A DNA stretch of 64,000 nucleotides from Varroa destructor (lineage: Eukaryota; Arthropoda; Arachnida; Mesostigmata; Varroidae): the NCBI RefSeq assembly GCF_002443255.2, contig NW_019211454.1, forward strand, positions 3,816,352 to 3,880,351, written 5' to 3'. This document shows, piece after piece, positions 38,463 to 50,566 of the stretch (its first letter is position 1; each line of letters starts with the position of its first letter). The notes under the pieces are model-generated. The model was not told the origin of the DNA, searched no databases, and saw only the letters and a program-made list of their open reading frames with translations. Made by a program: the position numbers and the translations under genes.

Positions 38463-41400
38463 CCATAGGCGCTTTGTATATGCCCTGGCTGACGGACAGA
38501 TCTTATTAATAATAACTGCACACATACATACAAAAAAAAAAATAAGCGAAGTAGAAATGAAACAGGTCTGATTGTATAGCCTCTCGTAAACAGAATCGCG
38601 GAAATTTACACTTATTGCAGCAGACCGAAACACTATGTGTTTCCTAAACATGCACGTTTAAGATAATAAACGTATGGGTGGTGCATAGTGCAATCGAAAA
38701 CCAATGAAGATATACTATTTACCGACCCATACGCAGCCCATCAGTGCCATTGTAGTCGTAATTGAAGCGGGTAAAATGCATACCGAGTATCTCCAGGCCA
38801 AAGCCACGGTAATGGCAATCACATCCGAAGAAAGAAATATAACTCTGACAGAAGAAAAAAATTCAAAGAAAAACAATGTGTGCATAGCGAAATATAAAGG
38901 CAGTTTCGGTCCTAAAAAGTGTCAGGGCCTAAGTGAAAATTAGCAGAGCTTTTGTGACCTGTGAGACCAGGAATCGAAGGGCTGTATCATCAGCGGATAT
39001 CAGTGACGCCAAAACAAAATTTAAATTAAGGAATTTAAATCATACAAATACTGTGTTTGTCCAATAACGAAAAAGCAAAACCTAAGTAAGCGCTCCTCCA
39101 CGCGGGGCGACGTTAAATGGATACGGCATTCTAATTCTATTTTGACTCAAACTATGTTGACCAACTCTCGATGTTTAAAATGTCTAATATATATAGTATG
39201 TATGTATTTTTCGAGATGGACCGGCGTCATTGATTAAAGAATGATGTGGTATCGTTTTGTACAGATTTCAGTTTTGCGCAGGGCCTAATGATTCGAAAAT
39301 CAACAGCCCGAAAGCCGTTATCATCATTGTTGTTACTGGCAATGATAATTCAGGGCTCTTTTTTCACATCTTTCATAAGACTGTGTCTCAGCAAAAACAA
39401 ATATTTTTTAAACCAAACCTTTTTTAGAAGTATGATTCCTACGGGTCACATATATTGACAACAATCGAGATTGCACCTTCGATTGGGGACCTAAGACACC
39501 CTTAAGCTTACCCACTAGATTAACCTTTGAAACACTTCTGCTTCAATCCACACATCATTTTTTGGTAATAACCTATATCGTAATAAGCTATATCGCTTTA
39601 ACTCATTCAAAAGTGCTAAGTAAATAAGTTTTGGTTAAGTACGATACATTAAAAACATCTACGGAATGAAAATTTGGACTTAAAAATGCTCAAAACTAGC
39701 AAAAAGGCGCAAAGAACCTGAAAAAAAGTGACCGTTCGAGCTTGTCTGCACGACTTAATAGGCAACTGACAGGCCCCTCTCGAAAATGACTATTACTTTT
39801 TATACCCGAAATTGAGGTGTATCAAAACTGCCTTTTCAAATAATTTTGATGAATCTTTGAGCTCTTTAAATGTAAACCTTATTGAGGATATTCCGGTTAT
39901 ATCTTCCGTGGACTTTGTAGAAGCCCCGCGAAATCCGACAATAAAATAGACCGCCGATTTTGGGAAAAAAGTTTCTAACTTTGTCACCTAGCAGAAAAAC
40001 ATGAGATAATAGTTGCTTAGATCCTGAAAACGATGTACTATTATGTTACAAGTTTGGTGTTTTTTTTTTCAGAAAGAAGTGGATTAGCGGATGACAACAT
40101 GCCCGCGGTAACAAACAGCCATCAACAAATTTCAAAATGTGAACGCCACGCCCCGTTATAATAATAAATGGGCTTATTTCATTTAAAGTAGGTCCCGTAT
40201 ATTAGAGTGTCAGCCGGTCGAACCAGGGAATCAAAACAACCCTTAATTAATGACCATCAGTAGGTGCTAATAAAGAATTTGTATAATTTATCTGGAAAAG
40301 AGAAGTTTTTCTTAAAAAATTTAATTTTCACAATAAGGGGTTTCATCGAAAGGAAGCAACGTAAAGTGGCATGCGTTCGTAGAGGCTGCTCTCTATGTTA
40401 ATACACTATACAAAGCCCATTAACAACGTATGATCATATGAAAAGTAGCAGAGCACAACTTACCCTTCAAATCGTCTGCATTCGCGAGACACTTTGAAGC
40501 ATAATTGAAAGCTGCCAGGTTTACGCTTAGAATTGAAAATTTGATTATCGATTGGCTTTGCTAAATATCGATCTTCCCGTCGTTTGTCGCTGTGAAGAAT
40601 GTGCGTACGCAACAACGTAACAAAAGCGCTAACTCATGTAACTGTAAAGTTACAAGCCTGAGAACTAATCGATTAATCCAAGTTTTAACTGACTGACTAT
40701 TCTGTTTCTCCCACGGCACGTAGAAAGATTAGATCTAAATTAATCTTCAAGTTCCTTTTAATTCTGCATAGCCCTTGAGCCAGTTTTTGTCGACATTGCG
40801 TTTCTCCCGCTTGAACTCCCATTGAAGTCGTCACTTGTTTTAGTAATTTCAATGAAACAGAACGGGGCAATCTTTTACCTTACAACGATAAACAACATCA
40901 AAGAAAAAAAAAGAGTTACAATATGAGTTTTTATTTGAATTTTCACAAAATGAAAAAAAAATACAAAAATCGCACTTAATTCGTTTGGGCTATAGCTACC
41001 GGTAGCATTTAGTTACGTGGATAGAATCTATCTATGAGCTCGAAAGTCTCATCTCAAGTCAATTTAAAGTGTCCGTCTCCAGTAGTTTTTTTAATTTTAA
41101 TTTACATTAGACACTTTGAAAAAACATTTGGTTTCGACAGTGATTTTGTGGGCAAATCAAATACATAAGCCTTCGTATAAGGTTGGTCTGTCGTCTAAGA
41201 GAAACGCTAATAAAGATTAATCGTATTTTTGTACAAGAATACGATTCCATAGTCTTTTATAATTTTAATAAGAGAACGCCCATTCCAGGAGGGTAGAGAA
41301 AAACAATTGGCAAAAGTATTCACTCATACTATCAATTGGGTGTTCAAGCCCTAGTGCTGGCCATTGAATCTCACCGTAGCCAAAACTCGTGTATTTAATG

Positions 41401-41584
41401 AAAACAGGTTACCGAAGTTAATTTTAGCAAACAACCTATATACAACGGTGGATTTATTTCCATCTTTATTTCCATAAAAAATCGTCGATAATTTCTCGAA
41501 CGAGATAATCCTGTTTTTTTCGCCTATGCGGAGCAGCTTATAGGAATGGCAAAAGATCCGTATTCATACATTATCCACTATAAC

Positions 41585-41587
<3 letters not shown>

Positions 41588-41628
<41 letters not shown>
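41588..41628. repeat. (TA)n microsatellite
   Basis: About 20 uninterrupted TA units. Confidence 0.95.
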
Positions 41629-41631
<3 letters not shown>

Positions 41632-42489
41632 ACGCTGTGTACAGAACCATATGTAAAATGTTCGCGTCCACTACTTTAATAACTCTCTCCCCTAACAAAC
41701 ATCACAAATTTTCATTTTCAGTTTTTTTGTTAATACTTATTGGTAAAAGCGAATCGTGAACTTTTCTCCAAAAGAGTGTAAACTTTATGGATTAACGATC
41801 CTACGACCAAGTAGCCATCTGTCTTATGTTCATCCTAACTCTGACGGGTAAAATTAGTATGTACAGTTAGTGATAAAATTTTATACAGGTTTGTGTGTAG
41901 CGAAGTGCGGAGCAGGTCGGCCATTTGTAAAATTTAATTTACTGAAAATTCGCAGTGTTTTGCACGTTAACAATGAAAATACCGACAGATAACTAGTTAC
42001 ATCTGGGGGTCATAGCCATTGTTCGAAACCAAATGTGCCATTTTTTTTTTTACCGTTTCGTGTATCTGCCACTAAATAATACTAAATCCTCTAAGCCCTT
42101 CTAGCCCTGACGACGTTATCTGTGGGTCGTTAGCCTTTTAGCTCCCTGATGCCTGGGTATGCGAATTTCTGTATACAGTCATATAAGTTGTGCTCATATA
42201 ATTTAAGCCCAGAAGACACAACAAAATTCATATCAATAATTGTAATAGTGATTAAAAAATGGCAGGCTTTGCATGTATCTGCAATTAGAATTTATATGCC
42301 ATAAATTGGCAGAAGTACACGATACTCAATCTGATGACTTTTTTTGTTGAATGGCTGTTTTTGCTTTTTGTCGTGTTTTGCTTCTCAGCTGAATCGTAGG
42401 ATTTTTACTGGTGCATTTCATCAAATCCTAAACAACGAATGAGTCAAATTGCTTGAACTTATGCGGAACCCAATTTACTCGCGCCGAGT

Positions 42490-42543
42490 GGCGTCAAGTT
42501 CAAGTACGCTCGCTTGGCTGCACATAAAAACTTTGACAGAGAA
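42490..42543 (+). CDS. Possible short exon ending at a strong donor
   Basis: The donor GACAGAGAA|GTAAGTCC is close to consensus. The frame before it reads GVKFKYARLAAHKNFDRE and remains open upstream (YAEPNLLAPS) to a TGA at about 42454. The start is placed after ctcgcgccgag|, a weak acceptor. The segment is less AT-rich than its flanks. No family is recognised and no adjoining exon was found. Confidence 0.18.
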
Positions 42544-45500
42544 GTAAGTCCGATTTCCAGTCCTAGATATGTTGATACCATCCATCAACAGCTATCTAGG
42601 ACGAATATAGCTTTGCCAATCGAGGGTCGGTTTCGCAGAATTTCACACGGAGTCTGCATTTTATTATGACCTAATAGGTAAAAAATGTGTCTCACTAACT
42701 TAATAACAGTGCTACTACCAGTTACAAAGTTTACTTTAAACATAATCGAATAGTGAAAATTTAATGTTTCCCCATCATAGATGTATTTCGGTTGCTTCTT
42801 ATTAATTTGTTTGGCAGACTTCAAAATCAAAGCAGGAACCTAAAGGATCGACCTATGCTCTAAAATGTGCCCATTGGCTTAAAATTTCGTTAATGGCAAT
42901 TACGTTAAGTTTTTTTACCTTACGAAATTGCAAGCAAGAACCGAAGAAGGAGTTATCTTTTACAGCCGAGAACATTGACTTGGCTTCTAGCGCTAAGTAA
43001 CGTTAGCATTAAGAGCTCACTGGATGAAGCTAATGTTTTTGTCGCCAATTCTTCACCAAAGACGCACAACGGCACAAGTCAAGTAGACGATATTTGTGAG
43101 ATATACAACAAAAGCGATTGGTCGGACTAGCCATGACGAAAAAAGTTCACTTTATTACGTAGAACCTCTTCCTCAAAGCTTAATACGTTGTTTTGACATG
43201 ATTTTCTCCTACCGCTCACAAGAAATGTTCCCAGTTAAACTATTGCATAGCCTAAAGCGCTTTAAGCGCTTCGAGCAGTCGCAATTTACTGTTATTAAGT
43301 GCACTTTAGAACTTAGACGATCAGATATTACACGAAGCTAATTGTATGTACTTCACGCGCGTATAATGGGGACGCCTGCGAGAGCTACAGGTCGCCCCAT
43401 TAAGGCTGGCTACAAACTGCTCTGCGTCAATCACTGTAATGAAGGCCGGCCCTTTACCGCTTCTAATAAATTAATACGTGATGAAATTTCCCATCCTACA
43501 AATACTACAACGATGCACTAACGAAAATAAAAAAACATAAATAATCAATAACATGGCATTTATACAGTGATGCGCACAATGGGCCCGAACAAATAATTAA
43601 GTTACGATGTTGATCAAGACGTTGTCTCTTGCAAAAAATGGGTCCAATGCGCAAAAGCAATGAAACCGCCCAAGGAAGACAAAGATAGTTTCGTGTTTTC
43701 AAATGCCTCATTGTGCCTATACAGGTCTAACGATTTCGCAGCTTGAAACGAATGACGAACGCCTTTCTCGAGCAGCGAGTTAGTGCGTTATAAAATTAGA
43801 AAAAATTTTTCAATAGTACATGAAGTTCTCAGCGATGCGCCGATGCTTCGAGATCTGCTTTCCCCTTGATTTGCTAAGTAGATCGACTGCCGTCGACTAA
43901 CTTGTTTTTGTAGAAACTACAAAAATGAGAAATTTTTGGCGGATATTCGTAAGCTGAAACAGCAAGTAGTGACACCCAGGAGCTATAGGCAACGAGGCGT
44001 TCCTCTGAAGCTCTAGAGCCGACGAAAAGCAACAACAGGGCAGTCTAAAATAGCCGTAATACAAAACGAAATCCCAGAGAGCGACGCGGGAAGAGTAAAG
44101 GCAAAACATACTAGCATTTAGCAGTTACCTTTCTGCTACGCCTTCATTACTTGTGAGAAGATGATTTAACTACATTGTGTTTTCTTCACGCATGCCTTGA
44201 CGTTCACCAACTCACGGGGCTGAACACCTCACGCATTTTTTCATCCTACGGAGGCAGCAGCGCTTGTGTGAGCTTTGCTAGCGGACGTTCTCCAGAGCGC
44301 GGAGCCTGGATTGATCAATAGACATGTTTTAAAAAAGAGCTTTCACGTCCATTTCAATCCGACGAGGCGCTGTGAAAGCCACAGCTTCAGGCCGGGATAT
44401 TTTTTAGTTCGACATGATAAATTCGGGTGGTTATTTACCAAAACCTAGATTGATATAGCGATATAGAAGTGCGGGTAAACTGCGACTGTTGACGGCTCCG
44501 CTGCTCAAACGGCGGTTCGGAAATATCTCCTGTCCGTTGGGGTTTAGTCGGTGGGCATAGCTAAGTTTCATCCCTGCGACATCACTGTGAGGCTGTAATA
44601 AAATTAGCGTATTAGGGTGAGATAGAAAACGTGCAGAAAAGCAGTAGATGGGTGCAATGGCGACAAAACACGTTCTGTTGTCGGATTGCTTTTTGTTTGC
44701 TTATCAAACAGCAACGCATAATATAATAGATAATATATAATAATAATAATTATATATAATATAGCTGACAGAACGAGGATCGCTGCAGAGTCGGCATCGC
44801 GTGCCATTTGTTTCTATAGTTTTGTGATTAGTTGCTGACATTATGTAACGTAAACTACAAAACGTATAATCATGTAAACGGTTTTAATTCTTAAATAAGC
44901 GGACATATCTGAGCCGAGTAACCACTAGGCCTTAATAGGTTTATAAAAAAGAAATGTGCCAAACAACGCTATCGCAACTTCTGAGGATAAGCAAAACGTT
45001 ATCAAAAGAATCAATTTATTGAATTATACGCCCAGTAAGCATTTTTAGTAAATGTCTACATTACAATATGTTAAATTTAGCTTTGAAACGATATACTCGG
45101 TTCCCATGCGCTAAAGCGCAGTGATTTTTCATAAATTATCTTACGGAACTACGTTTAGAGCATACGGTAGTTTAGCGTATATTTAATAGTGATTTTTTAA
45201 GACAGCTTGTAGGAATACTGACTTGAGAAATTTTCCATAGGTTATCTGCAATAAGATATAAACAGGTTGAACCAGGTATACGCAAGTACTATTCCAAAGA
45301 AGCCCCGCATATCGCTTTATCTCGAGCGTCAGGCCTACAGGTACGTCGACTCTGTACTGCTGATTAAATTTTAGAATTGTCTTGTCCTACCGGAAATCGG
45401 CGCCTCATCCTACTGCTAGAAAGCTGAAAGTTGTTTCTCAAGGTTAAGGACCTTACAAAAGCCGGTTGCGCATATCTTTCTATGCTTTATTGCTTGCAAA

Positions 45501-45984
45501 GCTGTTATAAAGCTTAAAAGTAATTCGTGTATAATATTTTCTCGGTTCATCTATGCAGCATTTCCATAAAATGTATTAAAATACAGAAAATTTACTTACA
45601 TAATGTTCAGCGATAAAATTTGTCTACGACATGAGTCGGATAAGTACTTCAGTATTTCGTCATAAAAAAATAGCCGACAGTTAAGCTTGCGCTAATATTT
45701 GTTGTAATAAATAATGATTGCATGTTTCGTCACGAAGTTTTGCCGAAGCTACGAGTCAAATGCCACTATAATATTTAGAATTTAAATGAAGCATTCCCAT
45801 TCCAACCTACGGGAGTAACAACCTCAATTTAAGATCCTTTTTAGGTTGATTGCACTTCAGGTGGCCTCTTAAATTGACTTTCTAATGAACATCTTTCGAC
45901 AACAGCCCGTTTCAGAAGAGTAATGCAATCGTTGGTAAAGATGTCACAAACGATGTATCTCGAATTTATATTTCTGCTTTTTTA

Positions 45985-46098
45985 TTTATATATATATANN
46001 NNNNNNNNNNNNNNNNNNNNNNNNNNNNNNNNNNNNNNNNNNNNNNNNNNNNNNNNNNNNNNNNNNNNNNNNNNNNNNNNNNNNNNNNNNNNNNNNNN
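45985..46098. repeat. (TA)n tract running into a 100-N assembly gap (45999-46098)
   Basis: A short TTTATA(TA)n tract stops at exactly 100 N, after which unique sequence resumes directly (GAAGTACTT). As at 27.7 kb, the gap size is a placeholder. Confidence 0.95.
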
Positions 46099-46452
46099 GA
46101 AGTACTTAATTTTCGAATAGTCCGAGCATGATAATGTTTTCTTTGAGAATGTTTCAGTCCGAACGAATTTATTTTTTATTTATTCTAGCCAAAAAATAGT
46201 TTAACGGATACCTCCCGTAGATCTAATGCTTCGATTTTAAGTTCAAAATAATACTTTTTCATTATCGTCTTCTACGTTTTCATTGTCTAAAATGCGCAGA
46301 CTAGTCTCATCAAAGAGATTCTTTTTAGTTTCCATTAAAATATTTCTTATTACGTGTCACATATAAGCTCCTTTAGAAGAGGCGAAACTTTAAAACTGGT
46401 ATCCGATTACGTAGAAAGAGCCGAACATTTCGAGATAAAATAATTTCAAAAT

Positions 46453-46620
46453 ATGCCTAACACGAGAATCATGGAGGCTTACCGAAATTACGTCGCAGAG
46501 AACAACCGGAGAGCAACGGAAACTGTTTCACGGTCGGCTGGGTTTTATGCTGACGAAGTGGCCTGGGGCGATCGTGGCTTAGAGGGCGTCAAATTAGATG
46601 CACTTATGCCTCATATGTAG
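46453..46620 (+). CDS. Short ORF of 55 codons followed by a poly(A) signal
   Basis: ATG to TAG, 55 codons with a marked GNN codon bias and a composition less AT-rich than the surroundings. The product has no hydrophobic segment: it includes MEAYRNYVAENNRRATE, SRSAGFYADEVAWGDRG and a final MPHM. AATAAA follows 48 nt after the stop. Upstream in the same frame, beyond a TAA at 46441-46443, the reading continues to look coding (LVSDYVERAEHFEIK), so this may be the downstream half of an exon interrupted by a stop, or the start of a true small protein. I recognise no family. Confidence 0.3.
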   Translation: MPNTRIMEAYRNYVAENNRRATETVSRSAGFYADEVAWGDRGLEGVKLDALMPHM

Positions 46621-46667
46621 CGCGGAAAGGCATAACTGACTACGAGCTTGCCCTCTTCCACGGTCAA

Positions 46668-46673
46668 AATAAA
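46668..46673 (+). terminator. AATAAA poly(A) signal after the 55-codon ORF
   Basis: The sequence is CAAAATAAAAG, and a second AAAATAAAAG follows 14 nt later. The position, 48-62 nt after the TAG at 46618-46620, suits a very short 3' UTR. AATAAA is common by chance in DNA this rich in A. Confidence 0.25.
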
Positions 46674-47804
46674 AGTACGAAAATAAAAGCCAGCCCCTAT
46701 CATCTATCTTTATGATGTGTTTAGACTTCTGAGCGGCTTCGGAGGCATAATAATAAGCCGAATTTCAAATTTCTAGCATTCAGCGCGTATCGTTGAAAAC
46801 CTACCACAGTTGCAACAATGAATTTCACCTGAATGAGTGACAATTTTCTACAGTCAACGTCGGTCTTTGCGATCAGCACACGTTATTAATAAATAGTTAT
46901 CAATAAAATACGGCCATCGGATTTGCTCATAGATAGCTCCGCGCTCGAACTAGACATTTGCATGAAGTTTTGCTCGTCCAGAAGCTGTCTCCTGAACTCT
47001 TCTCGTACATGAGACACGTGTGTCGCAAGAGAGGCGTTTTGAAATTGCGGAAAAAGGGCATTCAAAAAAGTAATATTTTGGCCCCTCATTACTGGCTACG
47101 ATCACCGCTGCAACGCGACTTGCATGATGATGATGGGGCAATGAATGCATTTTTATATCATCTCCGCCACGCCTGGGTTTCGCGCCCACACGTAGCATCG
47201 TATTTTTGAATTATAAAATGTTCATAATCTCCTATCCTGTCGTGTCCTGATTCACGCTTTGGCATAATACCATGCGCTTTTGGTCGAATTCAAGCTGAAT
47301 GCATTTCCAGGGCATGGAAGAACAATTTGCGATGAAGACTTCAGTGACATACTCCTGCGCCGTGGATGGAAATTACGATCCACACAAATGATTTTGCTCG
47401 TATGCTTCGTTCACTAAATTACACAGGACTCATGGGATCTTGTCCGAATCGCAGGTGTGTGCAGGTATCGACGTTACTAGCCAAAGTCTCAAGATATAAT
47501 TTATTTAAAAAAAAAAGCAAACCTTTTCTAGCTTTTCAACCTTCCAACTTCGGAGTCGTTTAGCCCCCCCTTTTTTTAACGCGTCTATCTGCGTAGAAAG
47601 TCTAACGAACGTATTTTGGCTGGCCAATAACAGCTAAAACCACTCATTTCGGTACGGTGTAGGAGGCCTGTTATGGACGCAGTGAATCCGTGAGGTTTCC
47701 CCGTAACCTTATAACGAGTTCACGTAGAGTACGAAAAGCATGAAAATCGCTGAAGTCACTTTAAAATAAAATCTGTGCTCATCTCAAATCACCTATACCT
47801 CTTT

Positions 47805-48119
47805 ATGGACAAGAAAAAATGGGGTAAATTGTACATGATAGCTTCAATGTTCATACCAGTTGTGGCAGTGATTTGCCATTGTACCGAACATTTCGGGTAA
47901 GTGCTCTTTCTTCTAGTTGAAAAAACTCTTCCAAGGCCAACGTCATTACGTGTCGTCGCTAGAAAGCAAAGGGAGACAACATTGGCGGAAAGCACTACAA
48001 TTCGGAGATATCTTCGATTTCAGATGGCCTTTTTTCATTGGCCAATGACTATACATGTCTCTAAACTAATCCAATTCCAACCAAAGTTCAATATGAAGTG
48101 CGGTAAAGCGAGTTCTTAG
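47805..48119 (+). CDS. Putative small secreted protein, two exons (47805-47896, 47963-48119)
   Basis: Exon 1 starts at ATGG and encodes MDKKKWGKLYMIASMFIPV, then VAVICHCTEHF: a Lys-rich N-terminus, a hydrophobic core of about 14 residues, and small residues after it. This is the layout of a signal peptide or signal anchor. It stops at a consensus donor TTTCGG|GTAAGT in phase 2. The acceptor gtgtcgtcgctag| at 47962 restores the frame (phase 2 to 2) and exon 2 runs 52 codons to TAG, ending KCGKASS. The intron would be 66 nt and the product 82 residues, basic after the leader, with three Cys. The unspliced frame stops at once (TAA spanning the donor). Exon 2 contains another donor-like site (TGCG|GTAAAG), so the gene may continue. 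No family is recognised. Confidence 0.4.
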
Positions 48120-48777
48120 AACAAACATCGCTTTTTCATTTTTAATCGAAGCATGTACTATTATTATCTTTGACTATCTGCCATTTAGACGCGCAGCTCA
48201 ACGCCCACGCTGCTATAAAAGTCCGGCTTATAACTAAGATAGTCGATGGAGTCTCGAAGGGCAACTTTCACACCATATTGAGATTTGAATTTTTGCGATG
48301 GATAACAATAAGCCGTTGTATATCCGTTCCTGAGGCGTACAAGGAGTGATTTATTTCTCTCTGCTCATTGATCTCAACAGGTAAATGGGGAATCATTTCT
48401 ATTTATTGAGTTTAGTTGTAATCAACGAAGCACGATTCAGAAAGCCTGCATGAATAACGTTTGCATTAGACCACCGAACCCACACTGTAGCCTTTGCCAG
48501 CAGAACATTTATTTAAGGTATTGACTAAGTAAGTTTATTGCGTGACATCGTAGGTGGCAATTCGATCAAAAATAGGCTACTGCTGGAACATGAGAGGCGA
48601 ACGCTTCTACGTCTTCGTTTTTGATCCCTGTTCAAATTATGCGGCACCTATTTGTGGTACCTTTTTTTTTGTACCATATCGAATTTACGGAATTCAATAA
48701 GTGTGCTATTTTTACAAACCTAAATGGCAACACCCGTGTACGTCTGATGTAACCCACGTTATTGGCTTCCTACGAGA

Positions 48778-49200
48778 TTATCTACGGAGCATAGTGTCCT
48801 TTGGCCCATGAGTCATTACAAGTCGCTCGCTAAAAATTCTCGTCTCGATATCCAAGTAAACGCTCTCCAATTCTAAAGGGTATATATGCGCATCCGAAAA
48901 CGAAGAAGCCTTAAGAAATAGAACTACTCCGAAATATGGGATTAGCGTTTGCCGAAGTTCATGTTGGCCGATCCCACATATCGTACCATTTTTAGGTGAA
49001 TTTTGATGGTTTTTTTTTTTATAACTGATGTTTAAGAATGTCCTCGATTTAAAGACGGGCAGATGCTTCGTATGTATCGATTTCCTCTTCGTAATGTATG
49101 AAATATTTAACGAACTTAGCACCACGAAAATTACAATCGACCTTACTATTGCAAAGTGACGACAAATAAGAAAGCACCGCCGAGAATGGACCTCACGCAT
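48778..49200 (-). CDS. Hypothetical 140-codon ORF, weakly supported
   Basis: The ATG at 49200 opens 140 codons on the minus strand. Near the N-terminus, FAIVRSIVIFVVLSSLNISY could be a membrane anchor. The rest is polar with a poly-Lys stretch caused by an A-run in the DNA. About one frame of this general length is expected by chance in a window of this size and composition, and no splice sites or domain support it. Confidence 0.15.
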   Translation of the reverse strand: MREVHSRRCFLICRHFAIVRSIVIFVVLSSLNISYITKRKSIHTKHLPVFKSRTFLNISYKKKNHQNSPKNGTICGIGQHELRQTLIPYFGVVLFLKASSFSDAHIYPLELESVYLDIETRIFSERLVMTHGPKDTMLRR

Positions 49201-49528
49201 CACGAATTTGAAGCCTAGTTCTTAAATAACTGCAATACTTCTGCTGATTTGACTGCTCTAGACAATTGTAGCTACAATCGTGAGTGCCTCAAAAGGGCCG
49301 TCCAATAATTTATTCTGCAAGCGAATTACAAGCCACTGATAAAATCACGCCTGAAGAGACACTACTATAACCAACAGCCATACATAAAACAATTTCTGCC
49401 CCATTGTTTTCAGTAGTTTCGGGCAAGCCAATTGTAGAATAGCAAACACATTGGTCGTTTCCAGTTTTAATCAATTTTCACCGTTAAACCTCTCTTAAAA
49501 GCTTTTATTAAGCAGAATTATATCGCAC

Positions 49529-49855
49529 ATGGAACATGGCTCTGTGCAATTTGCCAGGTACGCACGACTATATGAGAAAAGCTGTATAAATGATATATTA
49601 CTAATGCCAACAGTTAAGAGACCTCCGAGCGTTTGCATAAGCAATACATGCTCCGAAACTAGACATCTCCCTGGGTATGTACACTGGTGTACGTTCGGAA
49701 TGATCTACGACTGTTATTGCACGTCTAGGACAACAGTTTCAATATGGAAGTTATTTAGTACTATACTGGTGATTGGGGGCCTGGCGCTTACCAGTCTGGC
49801 GCTACCAATCATCAGTAGACACTTGATTTTAACCTCTAAAATGACAGCCATTTAA
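49529..49855 (+). CDS. Hypothetical 108-codon ORF with a C-terminal hydrophobic segment
   Basis: The ATG at 49529 opens 108 codons. The middle is Cys-rich (CISNTCSETRH, WCTFGMIYDCYC), and a hydrophobic segment near the end, LFSTILVIGGLALTSLALPI, could span a membrane. Possible donors lie within it (CCAG|GTACGC at about 49557 and ATCA|GTAGAC near 49813), so it could be the 5' part of the gene continued at 49982. I recognise no family. In DNA this AT-rich an ORF of this length can occur by chance, so the hydrophobic end and its location are the only support. Confidence 0.2.
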   Translation: MEHGSVQFARYARLYEKSCINDILLMPTVKRPPSVCISNTCSETRHLPGYVHWCTFGMIYDCYCTSRTTVSIWKLFSTILVIGGLALTSLALPIISRHLILTSKMTAI

Positions 49856-49981
49856 TACAATCTGCTCGGATGCTGCTGATTTCTTTTTATTAAGTTAACC
49901 TAACTTCACTGCTTTCTCAACTTTGTATTCTAGGCACTGTTAATATTCTGAATGGGCTTTATTTTTTCCTCCTTTTTCTAG

Positions 49982-50104
49982 CTAGTCATATTGCAATATA
50001 ATTTTTTGCACTCGTTATCCTACTTTATGCGACAGTTTCAGTTGGGGGGGTTCGTTCAAAAAATGGCCCTTCTGCCCGAAATGCCAAAAGATGGGATTCT
50101 TGCA
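49982..50104 (+). CDS. Probable internal coding exon, gene not identified
   Basis: This segment has the best pair of splice sites I found outside the AFF locus: a long pyrimidine tract ending tcctcctttttctag| and the donor CTTGCA|GTAAGT. The 123 nt between them form exactly 41 open codons, entering and leaving in phase 0. The translation contains ILQYNFLHSLSYFMRQF and LGGFVQKMALLPEMPKDGIL. I recognise no domain. It could also be read as an unspliced ORF from the ATG at 50027 running past the donor. It lies 200 nt before a hydrophobic segment and 590 nt before the 140-codon ORF on the same strand, so one spliced gene is a reasonable model. Confidence 0.4.
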
Positions 50105-50303
50105 GTAAGTAATACTTGCTGTAGCTTTTGTGAGGGTGAACGCTGTTTGACAGATAGACAAGTGTAGGAAGCAAACTATAGGCTGTGAACGTTTACATCT
50201 TGGAAGTATGCTTTATTTATTATTCATATAACGCAAATAATTAGGTAAAATGCGACTACTCTCCTTTATGAAGAAAAAAAAAACCCTTCGACTGGCTGAA
50301 CAG

Positions 50304-50380
50304 TCACACTTTGATGCCATTGCCATTATTATTGTTATTGCCCTGTCCTCATTATTTTGTTCGTTTGGTTTTGGCTTGAA
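50304..50380 (+). CDS. Candidate exon or micro-ORF encoding a transmembrane helix
   Basis: After gctgaacag| the frame reads SHFDAIAIIIVIALSSLFC, then SFGFGL, then a donor TTGAA|GTAAAT that leaves phase 2. The stretch is one strongly hydrophobic helix. Phase 0 at the start fits the end of the segment at 50104, and phase 2 at the end fits an acceptor just before the 140-codon ORF. Alternatively, an ATG at 50268 starts a 38-residue unspliced ORF with a KKKK N-terminus and the same helix, ending at 50384. The (CCATTATTATTG)-like low complexity of the DNA may by itself produce the hydrophobic reading. Confidence 0.25.
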
Positions 50381-50566
50381 GTAAATTATCTCTACTTTTT
50401 TCGGTATCGATTAGATCATATAAAATATCTGGCCAAAATTTCAAAATTGTCTTGTATAGTTTTAGAAGTATATAATAATTTGAGCCTTTTTTCTTCCGTT
50501 TTACGACCCTTCGATGGCCGATAATTTATAGGTTCGTTTCCCACCTGCGAATTTTTACAAACAACG

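Larger units (their letters stand above)
26214..42489. other. Gene-poor AT-rich DNA
   Basis: Holds TA microsatellites, one assembly gap, the hairpin cluster at 38.2-38.5 kb and scattered open frames below 120 codons (for example 30530-30781, 31940-32185, 35779-36072, 36101-36307 and 38704-38943, all plus). None of these has a recognisable domain. One isolated splice-bounded segment at 34.3 kb is listed separately. Confidence 0.45.
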
